Below, piece by piece: positions 35,982 through 42,466 of a stretch of 62,451 nucleotides of DNA. Numbering within the stretch: the stretch's first letter is position 1; every line of letters begins with the position of its first letter. Made by a program: the position numbers and the translations under genes. The notes below the pieces were generated by a model, which made no database searches, was not told where the DNA came from, and was given only the letters and a program-made list of their open reading frames with translations. This stretch comes from Lactococcus formosensis (GTDB lineage Bacteria; Bacillota; Bacilli; Lactobacillales; Streptococcaceae). The stretch is from the NCBI RefSeq assembly GCF_018403745.1, contig NZ_BOVP01000009.1, forward strand, positions 1-62,451. The letters run 5' to 3'.

Positions 35982-36035
35982 TGAGAAATGAGGAATCGAA
36001 CCTCAACTTCTTTTCAGAAGGTAACCCACTTCTCT
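35982..36035 (-). ncRNA. tRNA-like element 3 (minimal, no D-arm)
   Basis: A perfect T-arm TGAGG-TTCGATT-CCTCA (36005-35989) precedes TTTCTCA, which pairs with AGAGAAG at 36035-36029 (six of seven positions, one G-T). Between them is one short hairpin, CTTCT-GAAA-AGAAG, and only 8 nt where a D-arm should be. About 54 nt, too short for a normal tRNA. Its 3' end abuts the large RNA candidate. Confidence 0.6.
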
Positions 36036-36093
36036 ATAAAATATTTATTTTGTAGGAGTGATATTATAATTTGTGACATTCACTTTGGTAAAT

Positions 36094-36411
36094 TCAAACC
36101 AACCGTAATCTAATAGTTAAAAGTCCAAACATAATAAGATACATAACCAGAATTACAATTACTGCTAATAAAGAGGTGTAGGGAGATTTGGTATCTTTAT
36201 TTTGACTACCATTTCTTTTGTCAGATTCTTCTTTAAGTATTCTTTTGGCTAATAATGAACCTTGGTGCTTTGGGCTACTTTTTACTAGGAGATAAGGGGA
36301 ACAATAACTTTTCTGCTTCAATTCTGTTTGTGTTCCTGACACAACATTTGAAGATTTATCCGTCGATGGTTGGTATTTATTCCATTCTTTCAAGCCTTTA
36401 TACGTTCTCAT
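36094..36411 (-). CDS. Small tail-anchored membrane protein
   Basis: A 105-residue protein with a polar, basic N-terminal 75 residues and one C-terminal membrane segment (LLAVIVILVMYLIMFGLLTI). Function unknown. The ribosome-binding site (GAGGAG) is further from the ATG than usual. It lies between two tRNA-like elements on the same strand and could be on the same primary transcript. Confidence 0.5.
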   Translation of the reverse strand: MRTYKGLKEWNKYQPSTDKSSNVVSGTQTELKQKSYCSPYLLVKSSPKHQGSLLAKRILKEESDKRNGSQNKDTKSPYTSLLAVIVILVMYLIMFGLLTIRLRLV

Positions 36412-36510
36412 ATGATTTATTAACTCCTCGTTTTATACGACTCGACTTTAATTGAGTTTCCATATAATTAAAGCAATAGTTGTAACCAGCGTTGATAATA
36501 TCATTGATCA

Positions 36511-36771
36511 CTATGCCTTTCCTGTAGAACGCAAATCAGATTTACGATGCACTCTTTCAGCAACTACTTTTCTATCTTTGTAGACTTTATGAATGAGTTT
36601 AAAATTTTTTCTGTTCTCAATTGACATTGGATATTTTTTTCCGTTTCGAGATACCAATACATAAGGATATATTAATTGTCCTTTTTCATCTCCAAACATT
36701 TCAATCGTTGATCCATTGAATTTTCTTAAATGCCTTGGCATTAAAACAAAATCTTTAGACTTTATATTCAT
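36511..36771 (-). CDS. Small basic hypothetical protein
   Basis: An 86-residue protein rich in lysine and arginine (HLRKFNGSTIEMFGDEKGQ, later HKVYKDRKVVAERVHRKS). The beta-rich start and basic tail suggest a nucleic-acid-binding protein, but no family is recognised. The ATG at 36771 follows AAGGGGGAATTGAGG. It sits immediately downstream of tRNA-like element 2. Confidence 0.6.
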   Translation of the reverse strand: MNIKSKDFVLMPRHLRKFNGSTIEMFGDEKGQLIYPYVLVSRNGKKYPMSIENRKNFKLIHKVYKDRKVVAERVHRKSDLRSTGKA

Positions 36772-36847
36772 CCTCAATTCCCCCTTTTGAATTAAACAAT
36801 TTCCATAAAGCTCAGAATGCCTTATGAAATGAATATTGGATTTTAAT

Positions 36848-36932
36848 TGCTTTGGCAGGAGTCGAACCTACTCTCTCTTCAAAAGGGTTTGCGTGGAGAG
36901 ATATAAACCGCAAAAAGCTATTATACAAAGCA
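36848..36932 (-). ncRNA. tRNA-like element 2 (acceptor, pseudoknot, T-arm)
   Basis: TGCTTTG (36932-36926) pairs perfectly with CAAAGCA (36854-36848), and GTAGG-TTCGACT-CCTGC is a T-arm with one G-T pair. Between them TTTGCG/CGCAAA and TCTCTC/GAGAGA interleave and could form an H-type pseudoknot in place of D- and anticodon arms. 85 nt. No clear anticodon loop was found, so an ordinary tRNA is unlikely. Confidence 0.6.
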
Positions 36933-36974
36933 GTAAATGCAGCCACTTGCCTAAGCAGGCAGCAACCACATAAA

Positions 36975-37048
36975 GCGGACAAGAGGACTTGAACCTCTTT
37001 CACTCTAAATTCATATTCACCGTTTAAAATTTAGAATGCCTTATCCGC
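36975..37048 (-). ncRNA. tRNA-like element 1 (acceptor, 11-bp central stem, T-arm)
   Basis: GCGGATA (37048-37042) pairs with TGTCCGC (36981-36975), one G-T pair. A T-arm GAGG-TTCAAGT-CCTC precedes the 3' strand. The centre is an 11-bp stem CATTCTAAATT/AATTTAGAGTG with a 16-nt loop rather than D- and anticodon arms. 74 nt in all. The element begins four bases after a perfect terminator hairpin on the same strand. Confidence 0.6.
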
Positions 37049-37050
37049 AA

Positions 37051-37103
37051 AAAAAGCGTTAAGAATTTAACGCTTGCATGACTTAGAGAAACCAAGCATG
37101 CAA
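37051..37103 (-). terminator. Intrinsic terminator with a second upstream hairpin
   Basis: Minus strand AGCGTTAA-ATTC-TTAACGCT (37074-37055) followed by seven T residues is a perfect terminator. Just upstream, TTGCATG and CATGCAA (37103-37097 and 37080-37074) form another stem. Together they look like the 3' end of a short minus-strand RNA, or insulate the tRNA-like cluster. Confidence 0.65.
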
Positions 37104-37114
37104 AAACACAGCCG

Positions 37115-37143
37115 TTGATTTCCCTCTTAACAAATGGTATAAT
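37115..37143 (+). promoter_or_regulatory. Near-consensus promoter for a plus-strand small RNA
   Basis: -35 TTGATT (37115-37120), 17-nt spacer, -10 TATAAT (37138-37143) preceded by TGG. No good gene follows before the terminator at 37269-37316. Confidence 0.7.
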
Positions 37144-37149
37144 AGCAGT

Positions 37150-37316
37150 ATCTTACATTGCTTATTTTTTCATTTGCAAGGTGCATCAAGGCACGTATTG
37201 ACGTTATTTAATTTAGGTCTTTCACTTAAATTGTTCTTCAACACTTCAAATGAGAATTTAAGAGACAGACACCTTCATTCTTTAACTTTTGTTAAAAATG
37301 ATAAAGGTGTTTTTTA
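37150..37316 (+). ncRNA. Candidate small RNA of about 165 nt
   Basis: Starts from the promoter at 37115-37143 and ends at a hairpin ACACCTT...AAGGTGT (37269-37310) with a T-run. An in-frame stretch of about 80 codons exists but has no ribosome-binding site, starts inside the RNA and crosses the terminator. An RNA regulator of the adjacent repressor or replication region is the simplest guess. Confidence 0.5.
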
Positions 37317-37318
37317 TA

Positions 37319-37368
37319 TATTGTCATATTGTCAAATATATTGTCTTTTTTACCTATGGTTATATAAT
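37319..37368 (+). promoter_or_regulatory. Promoter and direct-repeat operator of the S24 repressor gene
   Basis: TATTGTC occurs three times between 37319 and 37345. The third copy forms the -35 box TTGTCT (37341), and TATAAT follows at 37363-37368 after a 16-nt spacer. Repeats overlapping the promoter suggest autoregulation by the downstream XRE/S24 protein. Confidence 0.55.
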
Positions 37369-37426
37369 ACCACTTTGAAAGTTGTATGTCAACATAGGAA
37401 GAACGATTTTTTTTGAAAGGAGTACT

Positions 37427-38158
37427 ATGACTGTTTATTCTAGGCTAAAAGAGCTGAGAAAAAATGCTAAACTAAGCCAAAAGCAAGTAGCTGAAAAGTT
37501 AGGAATTCGATACCAAGTCTACCAACGGTGGGAAAATGGAAAAGTAGAAATCCGAGACAAAAAAGATTTAGACAGATTGGCTAAAATTTTTAATACTACA
37601 GTTGAATATATTACAGATACAGAAATTCTGCCCAAATATCAGCAATTAGATAATCACAGAAAAGAAATAGCAATAAATTTTGTGTCTAATCAGTTAGAAG
37701 AGCAGCAAAAGGAAACTAAAGTTATACATTTCCGTAATACATTGATTCCCTACCAGGTTGAAGAGGAACAAGCTTTATCTGCAGGAAATGGCGAAGGTTA
37801 TACTTCTTCTCAAAATAAAGAAACTGTATATTGGGATCAAGACATTGCTTATGATAAAGCTGTTTGGATTAAGGGTGATTCTATGGAGCCTGATTTCCAT
37901 TATGGAGAAGTTGCCTTGATTAAATATCAAAATTATCTTGATTTTCCTGGTCAGATATGTGCAGTTGATGATGTTGAACGTGGTCAAGCGTATATAAAAT
38001 CAGTCAGAATTGAAGATAAGTATTTGGTGCTTCATTCTTTAAATGATTCTATTGATGGAGATGGAAATTTAATTTTTCCTGATAAATATATTCCCTTAAG
38101 TGAGAATCCTAGAATTATTGGGAAAGTTGTAGACCATTTTACTCCAATAGAAAAATAA
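37427..38158 (+). CDS. XRE-family repressor with S24 (LexA/CI-like) autocleavage domain
   Basis: A 243-residue protein. Residues 5-60 are a Cro/CI helix-turn-helix (LSQKQVAEKLGIRYQVYQRW). Residues 125-240 are a peptidase S24 domain with a possible cleavage site (LSAGNGEGY), catalytic serine in IKGDSMEPDF and lysine in AYIKSVRIEDKYLVLHS. Such proteins repress operons until RecA activation after DNA damage causes self-cleavage. The ATG at 37427 follows AAAGGAG. Its place beside the replication genes and upstream of a UV-repair operon suggests a damage-responsive switch for plasmid genes. Confidence 0.88.
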   Translation: MTVYSRLKELRKNAKLSQKQVAEKLGIRYQVYQRWENGKVEIRDKKDLDRLAKIFNTTVEYITDTEILPKYQQLDNHRKEIAINFVSNQLEEQQKETKVIHFRNTLIPYQVEEEQALSAGNGEGYTSSQNKETVYWDQDIAYDKAVWIKGDSMEPDFHYGEVALIKYQNYLDFPGQICAVDDVERGQAYIKSVRIEDKYLVLHSLNDSIDGDGNLIFPDKYIPLSENPRIIGKVVDHFTPIEK

Positions 38159-38229
38159 AAAAATAGGAGCAAAAGCTCCTTTTAATTTTTTTTTGAGAAA
38201 TACAACAGTTACTCTTATTAAGAATAATA

Positions 38230-38775
38230 AGTTATAGTTATATTATATAAGTTACAGTTACAGTTACAGTTAAGGGCGATTTTTAAGGCTCAACCATGCG
38301 ATTTATAAGGTTTTTAATCGTAAAAAAGTTGCATACAGTCGTAAAAAGGTTGCATACAGGAGTAAAAAAGTTGCATACAGGAGTAAAAAAGTTGTACCCT
38401 AGTCGTAAAAAAGTTGCATACAGGAGTAAAAAAGTTGCACACTAGTCGTAAAAAAGTTGTACTTGTCCGTAAAAAAGTTGCTTATGCCGTAAAAAAGTTG
38501 CATTTAAACGTAAAAAAAGTGTATTTATCAATAATATAATTTTAAATCGTAAAAAAGTTGCACTTTTTTTCTAGACAAGTCCGTAAAAAAAGTGTATATT
38601 AGTTAAAAATAACTTTTAAATCGTAAAAAAGTTGTACTCTAACTAAATTATTTCGTAAAAATAAATATTTTTTTTGCTTTTTTCTATATAAGGCACAAAA
38701 AAGTGCACTTTTTTTACGATTAAAATTTGTAGGTGTACTGCAAATACACTTTTTATACGAATTACCTATACGTTT
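38230..38775 (+). repeat. Iteron-type theta replication origin
   Basis: Four TTACAG-type repeats (about 38241-38272) precede about 13 direct copies of a roughly 21-nt iteron with core CGTAAAAAAGTTG between 38319 and 38670. Variants end in TTGCATACAG, TTGTAC or AAGTGTA. Degenerate spaced copies and an inverted copy at about 38701-38720 follow, then AT-rich sequence up to repB. This is the standard layout of an iteron-regulated origin where the initiator binds the repeats and controls copy number. Confidence 0.9.
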
Positions 38776-38809
38776 TTGATTTGATTAAAAGGAGATACTG
38801 ATTAGTAAC

Positions 38810-40159
38810 ATGGACTTATTAAACGAACTAGAAGAAAATAAAAAGTTTAGACAAGAAATAAAATATAGCCGTCAGCTACCAGAAATGTTTTCAACTGAGG
38901 ACATTAATGCTACCAGTGAAAATATGACATTTGCTATCTTAGGCGAACTTCGAGACCGCTATAAAGAAGGTGAACCTGTAACTTTTACTTATCAAGAATT
39001 GGCTGAACTTGGAGGGCTATGGTTTAAGAGAAAGAGTGGAAAGAGAAGTTTATATAACGGCAAAAAACTTCAAGAAGCTATGTATCACCTTAATGATGCT
39101 TTGAAAAACTTTGCTTATTACCAAGTACGAGAAACAAATGAGGATGGCACTCCTAAGTCTTGGAAAACTATAAATATTTTTAGTGTAATTGATTTCGATG
39201 GTTCAAAGAGAGAAGTTAAGTTAACAATATCAAATGCAGAGATAAGCCCTCAACAGATTGATGCACAAGGGAATATTATTGACGAACCGCTTCATGTCTA
39301 TGATTTAATTAATTCTAAGGACTGGAGTAGAGTTAAGCATCTTCAGTATGATAGGGAAATCAATAACAACCTTCCGTCAAAATACTCTAAGAGAATTTAC
39401 CGCTATATTAGTGAATTTAGAAGTTTCCCTAAAGGTACTAAAATGCGTATTGATGACTTTGATAAGAAAGTACTCAAAATATTAAAGACTGAAGAGGAAG
39501 TTCATCGTGATCAAAATGAGTTATTTGATTTAAGAAAAAACCGTAAAAAATATTTAGATAAAGCAATTAAAGAAATTCAAGAATTAACTACTCCAGATGG
39601 AGAACAAATTATAAAAAATCTTGATTATATTTATTATTTCTCTGGAAGAAAAATTCATTCGATTGAGTTTACATTTACACCATTTAACGGAGATTTGGCC
39701 TATAAAAATAAGCTTACTTCTGCTGTTAAGAGTACACCTAAAGGGAAAAAGAGTCCTTTTGTTGAGGATGCAAAAATGGTTTTAAGCTACTTAAATTATT
39801 TACATAGCATACGTTTTGAATTTAACTCAGAAAAAAATATATATCAGCTTATACCTAAAAATTCAGAAAGTATATGTTTTGATGTTGAAGATATAAACCT
39901 AATTAAACCAATCCTATCTCTTCTTGAAAATGGTGTACCTGTAGAAGAACTCATGCAAGTTGAAGAAATGAAAGCTTTTGAATGGCGTGATAATACAGAA
40001 GTATTGAGTAATTTAAAACCTTCAGTTCTTTTTGGTAATAGATACTCTGAATACAGGGCTTATTTAAGTTATTTTAAAGAGCAGTATCAAATTATTCAGG
40101 ATTTAAAAAAACCAGATATACCTACAATCCCTATGGACGGGCCTTGGAATGGGAAGTGA
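38810..40159 (+). CDS. repB: Replication initiation protein (Rep_3-type, iteron-binding)
   Basis: A 449-residue initiator directly downstream of the iterons. It has two winged-helix-like parts: an N-terminal dimerisation domain (about 1-130, MTFAILGELRDRYKEGEPVT) and a DNA-binding domain (about 150-300, KYSKRIYRYISEFRSFPKG, then FDLRKNRKKYLDKAIKEI). The C-terminal ~140 residues form an extra domain probably specific to this plasmid group. The length exceeds the usual ~380 residues of small lactococcal theta Reps. Start is ATG after AAAGGAGATACTGATTAGTAAC. Confidence 0.9.
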   Translation: MDLLNELEENKKFRQEIKYSRQLPEMFSTEDINATSENMTFAILGELRDRYKEGEPVTFTYQELAELGGLWFKRKSGKRSLYNGKKLQEAMYHLNDALKNFAYYQVRETNEDGTPKSWKTINIFSVIDFDGSKREVKLTISNAEISPQQIDAQGNIIDEPLHVYDLINSKDWSRVKHLQYDREINNNLPSKYSKRIYRYISEFRSFPKGTKMRIDDFDKKVLKILKTEEEVHRDQNELFDLRKNRKKYLDKAIKEIQELTTPDGEQIIKNLDYIYYFSGRKIHSIEFTFTPFNGDLAYKNKLTSAVKSTPKGKKSPFVEDAKMVLSYLNYLHSIRFEFNSEKNIYQLIPKNSESICFDVEDINLIKPILSLLENGVPVEELMQVEEMKAFEWRDNTEVLSNLKPSVLFGNRYSEYRAYLSYFKEQYQIIQDLKKPDIPTIPMDGPWNGK

Positions 40160-40210
40160 TAGCTTTAAAAACTTAAACTAGTCCTTCTTATTTAAGAATA
40201 TAAAAATCTC

Positions 40211-40240
40211 ACAACTCCCTAGTAATATAGGGAGTTTTTA
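40211..40240 (+). terminator. Intrinsic terminator after repB
   Basis: ACTCCCTA (40214-40221) pairs with TAGGGAGT (40228-40235), followed by a T-run, separating repB from the partition operon. Confidence 0.85.
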
Positions 40241-40248
40241 CATGGACA

Positions 40249-40331
40249 TACACATATAACTATGTGTATATTCACATGTGTTTAAATTAATATACACATC
40301 ACTTGACAACACATATAACTATGTGTATAAT
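40249..40331 (+). promoter_or_regulatory. parA promoter with parS/operator repeats
   Basis: The palindromic repeat ACACATATAACTATGTGT occurs at 40250 and again at 40309. The second copy fills the 17-nt spacer between -35 TTGACA (40303-40308) and -10 TATAAT (40326-40331). Repeats in this place are expected for a partition protein that both represses its operon and binds its centromere. Related CACATGTG-type sequence lies between the copies. Confidence 0.75.
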
Positions 40332-40363
40332 TATATGTATATACAATATAAAAGGAGAAAAGA

Positions 40364-41128
40364 ATGGCAAGAAAGACATCATTTGTAAATTTTAAAGGGG
40401 GAGTTGCCAAAAGTACAGACTCTCAATTTACTGCTTCTGGTCTTGCGGAGTTAGGCTATAGAGTATTACTAATAGATTTAGACCAACAACAAAACACTAC
40501 TTATACTCTTATGCCAGATGGCATCTTAAATATTGAAAATAGTATTTATGATGTATTTATGCAAAAGAAAAATATCAAAGATATAATTTATACTGTTGGT
40601 AATATTGATTTTATACCTTCAGTTCCAGACATGATGCAAATTGACTTTGAACTACAAGGAAAACCAGATCAACCTTATCGTCTTGCTGAAGCCTTAAAGG
40701 AAATTGAAGATCAGTATGATTTTATAATTTTGGATACTCCTCCTGCTTCTCCTACAATAATTATGAATGCATTAACTGCTTCTGATGATTGTATTATACC
40801 TGTTAAAGCAGATTCATATAGCTTAAATGGAATTGGTTTACTATCGAATAGTATAAAACCAGTTCAGAAATATACAAATAAGAATTTAAAAATTGCAGGT
40901 TTTCTTCTCGGATTTTATGATAGTCGTTTGCTACTAAGTAAAGGTATTAGAGAACAACTAGATGAACTTACTAGTATTTTCGATACAAAGATATTTAACC
41001 AATCTATTAGAAATGCAGTAGCACTTGCTGAAGCTCAGGCAATGAAAAAAAGTATATTTGAGTATGCTCCCAATGCTAATGTAACGAATGATATTAGAAA
41101 ATTTATTGAAGAATATTTGGAAGGATAA
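40364..41128 (+). CDS. parA: ParA-type partition ATPase
   Basis: A 254-residue Walker-type ATPase for plasmid segregation. It has the deviant Walker A FKGGVAKSTDS (signature lysine kept, but Ala where Gly is usual), Walker A' VLLIDLDQQQNTTY and Walker B IILDTPPASP. It lacks an N-terminal HTH, so it is a small type Ib ParA. It is followed after 5 nt by its small DNA-binding partner, and the centromere repeats flank the operon. An AAAGGAG site precedes the ATG. Confidence 0.93.
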   Translation: MARKTSFVNFKGGVAKSTDSQFTASGLAELGYRVLLIDLDQQQNTTYTLMPDGILNIENSIYDVFMQKKNIKDIIYTVGNIDFIPSVPDMMQIDFELQGKPDQPYRLAEALKEIEDQYDFIILDTPPASPTIIMNALTASDDCIIPVKADSYSLNGIGLLSNSIKPVQKYTNKNLKIAGFLLGFYDSRLLLSKGIREQLDELTSIFDTKIFNQSIRNAVALAEAQAMKKSIFEYAPNANVTNDIRKFIEEYLEG

Positions 41129-41133
41129 TAACA

Positions 41134-41457
41134 ATGGCAACAAAAAAGAATTTTGGAAAAACTACAACTGATAATCCTGCACTTGCCTTTTTAGGTAATT
41201 TAGAAGAGAAAAAAGAAAATAGCACTGTAACTAAAGAAGATACAAACAACATTGATTATGAAAAGAAAATTCAAGAACTAGAAAGAAAATTAGCAGAAAC
41301 TCAAACTGCAGCAGAGACAAAAAGTGAAAGAGTTCAACTTTTAGTTTATCCATCAGTACTAAAAGGTTTGGATGATATTGCAAAAAAAGAGACAAAAAGT
41401 CGTAATGAAATAGCCAATCGTATTTTCAAAAAATACATAGATGAGTATAATGGATAA
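41134..41457 (+). CDS. Small centromere-binding partition protein (ParB-like, RHH)
   Basis: A 107-residue protein with a flexible, charged first half (coiled-coil IQELERKLAETQTAAETK) and a C-terminal ribbon-helix-helix-like domain (RVQLLVYPSVLKGLDDIAK, then KSRNEIANRIFKKYIDEY). In type Ib systems this partner binds the direct repeats and stimulates ParA. It is translationally close to parA. No homology to large ParB proteins is implied. Confidence 0.82.
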   Translation: MATKKNFGKTTTDNPALAFLGNLEEKKENSTVTKEDTNNIDYEKKIQELERKLAETQTAAETKSERVQLLVYPSVLKGLDDIAKKETKSRNEIANRIFKKYIDEYNG

Positions 41458-41750
41458 GAGTATACACATATAAACATACGCATACTTTTAAATGTGTACT
41501 AACATAATCATGTGTTTGTTATTATATGCATATAATAACAAGTTTAGATATTTAAGTATAACAATACATTTATACGTTTAACCATATACACATATATGTA
41601 TATGGTTTTTTGTATATGCATAAACACAAAAGGTTATCAATTATATGTTTATGTAGGTATGTGTATGTGTGTATATACTTGCGTGTGTATGTAATACCTT
41701 AAATATTGAAATTATCAATATTATTTCTTGTAAAATATAAAAAATAGATA
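41458..41750. repeat. AT-rich ATACACATA-type repeats downstream of parAB
   Basis: Many short copies of TATACACATA, TATGTGTA and palindromes such as ACACATATATGTATATGG lie between the partition operon and the next gene. They resemble the repeats upstream of parA and could extend the centromere. No ORF is convincing here; the only promoter-like signal is near the end. Confidence 0.6.
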
Positions 41751-41796
41751 TATAATATTGATACAATCAATAAAAGGGTTTGAGTGGAGGACTATA

Positions 41797-42246
41797 ATGG
41801 GTAACAAATATTTAGAAGATAGATCATTTCAAGATTCAAAAGATTTACTTGTTATGCTTTTAAAGCTCATGGAAAAGGAAACAAAGGGAATGTATAAGTT
41901 TGTGGGAGAATATCCGACAGGCATTTATTATACAACTGGAAAAAAGAAGAATCAGTTTTGTATTTGCTCTAGTGAACGTACCGTTTTACAACAAGTTGAC
42001 CCTTTTGTTAGAGATATATCCATTGCTCAATTTATTTTAGATATAGACTTATTTTATAGAATGCAAAAAGGTTTACCACGAAAAGGTATCCCATTAATTA
42101 TTCGAACACATGAAGCAATGCTGAAGTTTTTAGAAGTATATCCGATGTTCAAAGACCAGTTTAATCAAAAGGTAAAAATGATGATTGATGATGGTGAAGA
42201 GTTAATGAAGATGTTTTACGAAGATACTGAAGTAACTTATAAATAG
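41797..42246 (+). CDS. Hypothetical protein heading the UV-repair operon
   Basis: A 149-residue soluble protein, not recognised, with the segments FQDSKDLLVMLLKLMEKE and GEYPTGIYYTTGKKKNQFCI. The start at 41797 follows TGGAGGACTATA. It is the first gene of a plus-strand operon that continues with a small unusual ORF, a Y-family polymerase, a YolD-like protein and an Spx-like protein. A damage-response accessory role is inferred from this company. Confidence 0.7.
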   Translation: MGNKYLEDRSFQDSKDLLVMLLKLMEKETKGMYKFVGEYPTGIYYTTGKKKNQFCICSSERTVLQQVDPFVRDISIAQFILDIDLFYRMQKGLPRKGIPLIIRTHEAMLKFLEVYPMFKDQFNQKVKMMIDDGEELMKMFYEDTEVTYK

Positions 42247-42282
42247 AACAATAATATTAAAAGACAGATAGGAGGAATCGCT

Positions 42283-42456
42283 ATTAAATTTGCAGTTAAA
42301 AATGAAGAAGGACAATATTTAAATTTTAAAAAAGATAAAAATAGAGAGGACGATCTGTCAGTTCCTATTTGGAGTAGTAGCTTTGCTATGACTTGGATAG
42401 AGGAAGTCGCAAGTTATTTAGCTGAACTCTATGATGGTGAAATTATACAGATGTAG
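42283..42456 (+). CDS. Small ORF with apparent ATT start
   Basis: Behind a strong GGAGG (42271-42275) with ideal spacing, the open frame begins ATT AAA TTT and encodes 57 residues (IKFAVKNEEGQYLNFKKDKN, tail LAELYDGEIIQM). There is no ATG, GTG or TTG at the expected place, and the frame is the same as that of the preceding gene, separated by one TAG and 12 codons. Either ATT is used as a rare start or the ATG has mutated. It looks like a genuine small acidic/basic protein of the repair operon, of unknown function. Confidence 0.5.
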   Translation: MKFAVKNEEGQYLNFKKDKNREDDLSVPIWSSSFAMTWIEEVASYLAELYDGEIIQM

Positions 42457-42466
42457 AGTAAACAAG

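Noticed and set aside
35494..35984. Two plus-strand open frames of about 70 codons over the structured region
   Set aside because: No ribosome-binding sites, unusual composition, and they coincide with dense RNA helices; treated as non-coding.
35982..37048. Ordinary tRNA genes
   Set aside because: T-arms and acceptor stems are good, but none of the three has a D-arm and none shows a convincing anticodon loop, so they are listed as tRNA-like elements.
37174..37416. 80-codon plus-strand frame before the repressor
   Set aside because: It has no ribosome-binding site, begins inside the small RNA candidate and passes through its terminator.
38319..38670. Regular short direct repeats that could suggest a CRISPR array
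   Set aside because: The repeats are about 21 nt end to end with no unique spacers, lie directly before a Rep gene and show typical iteron form; no cas genes are present.
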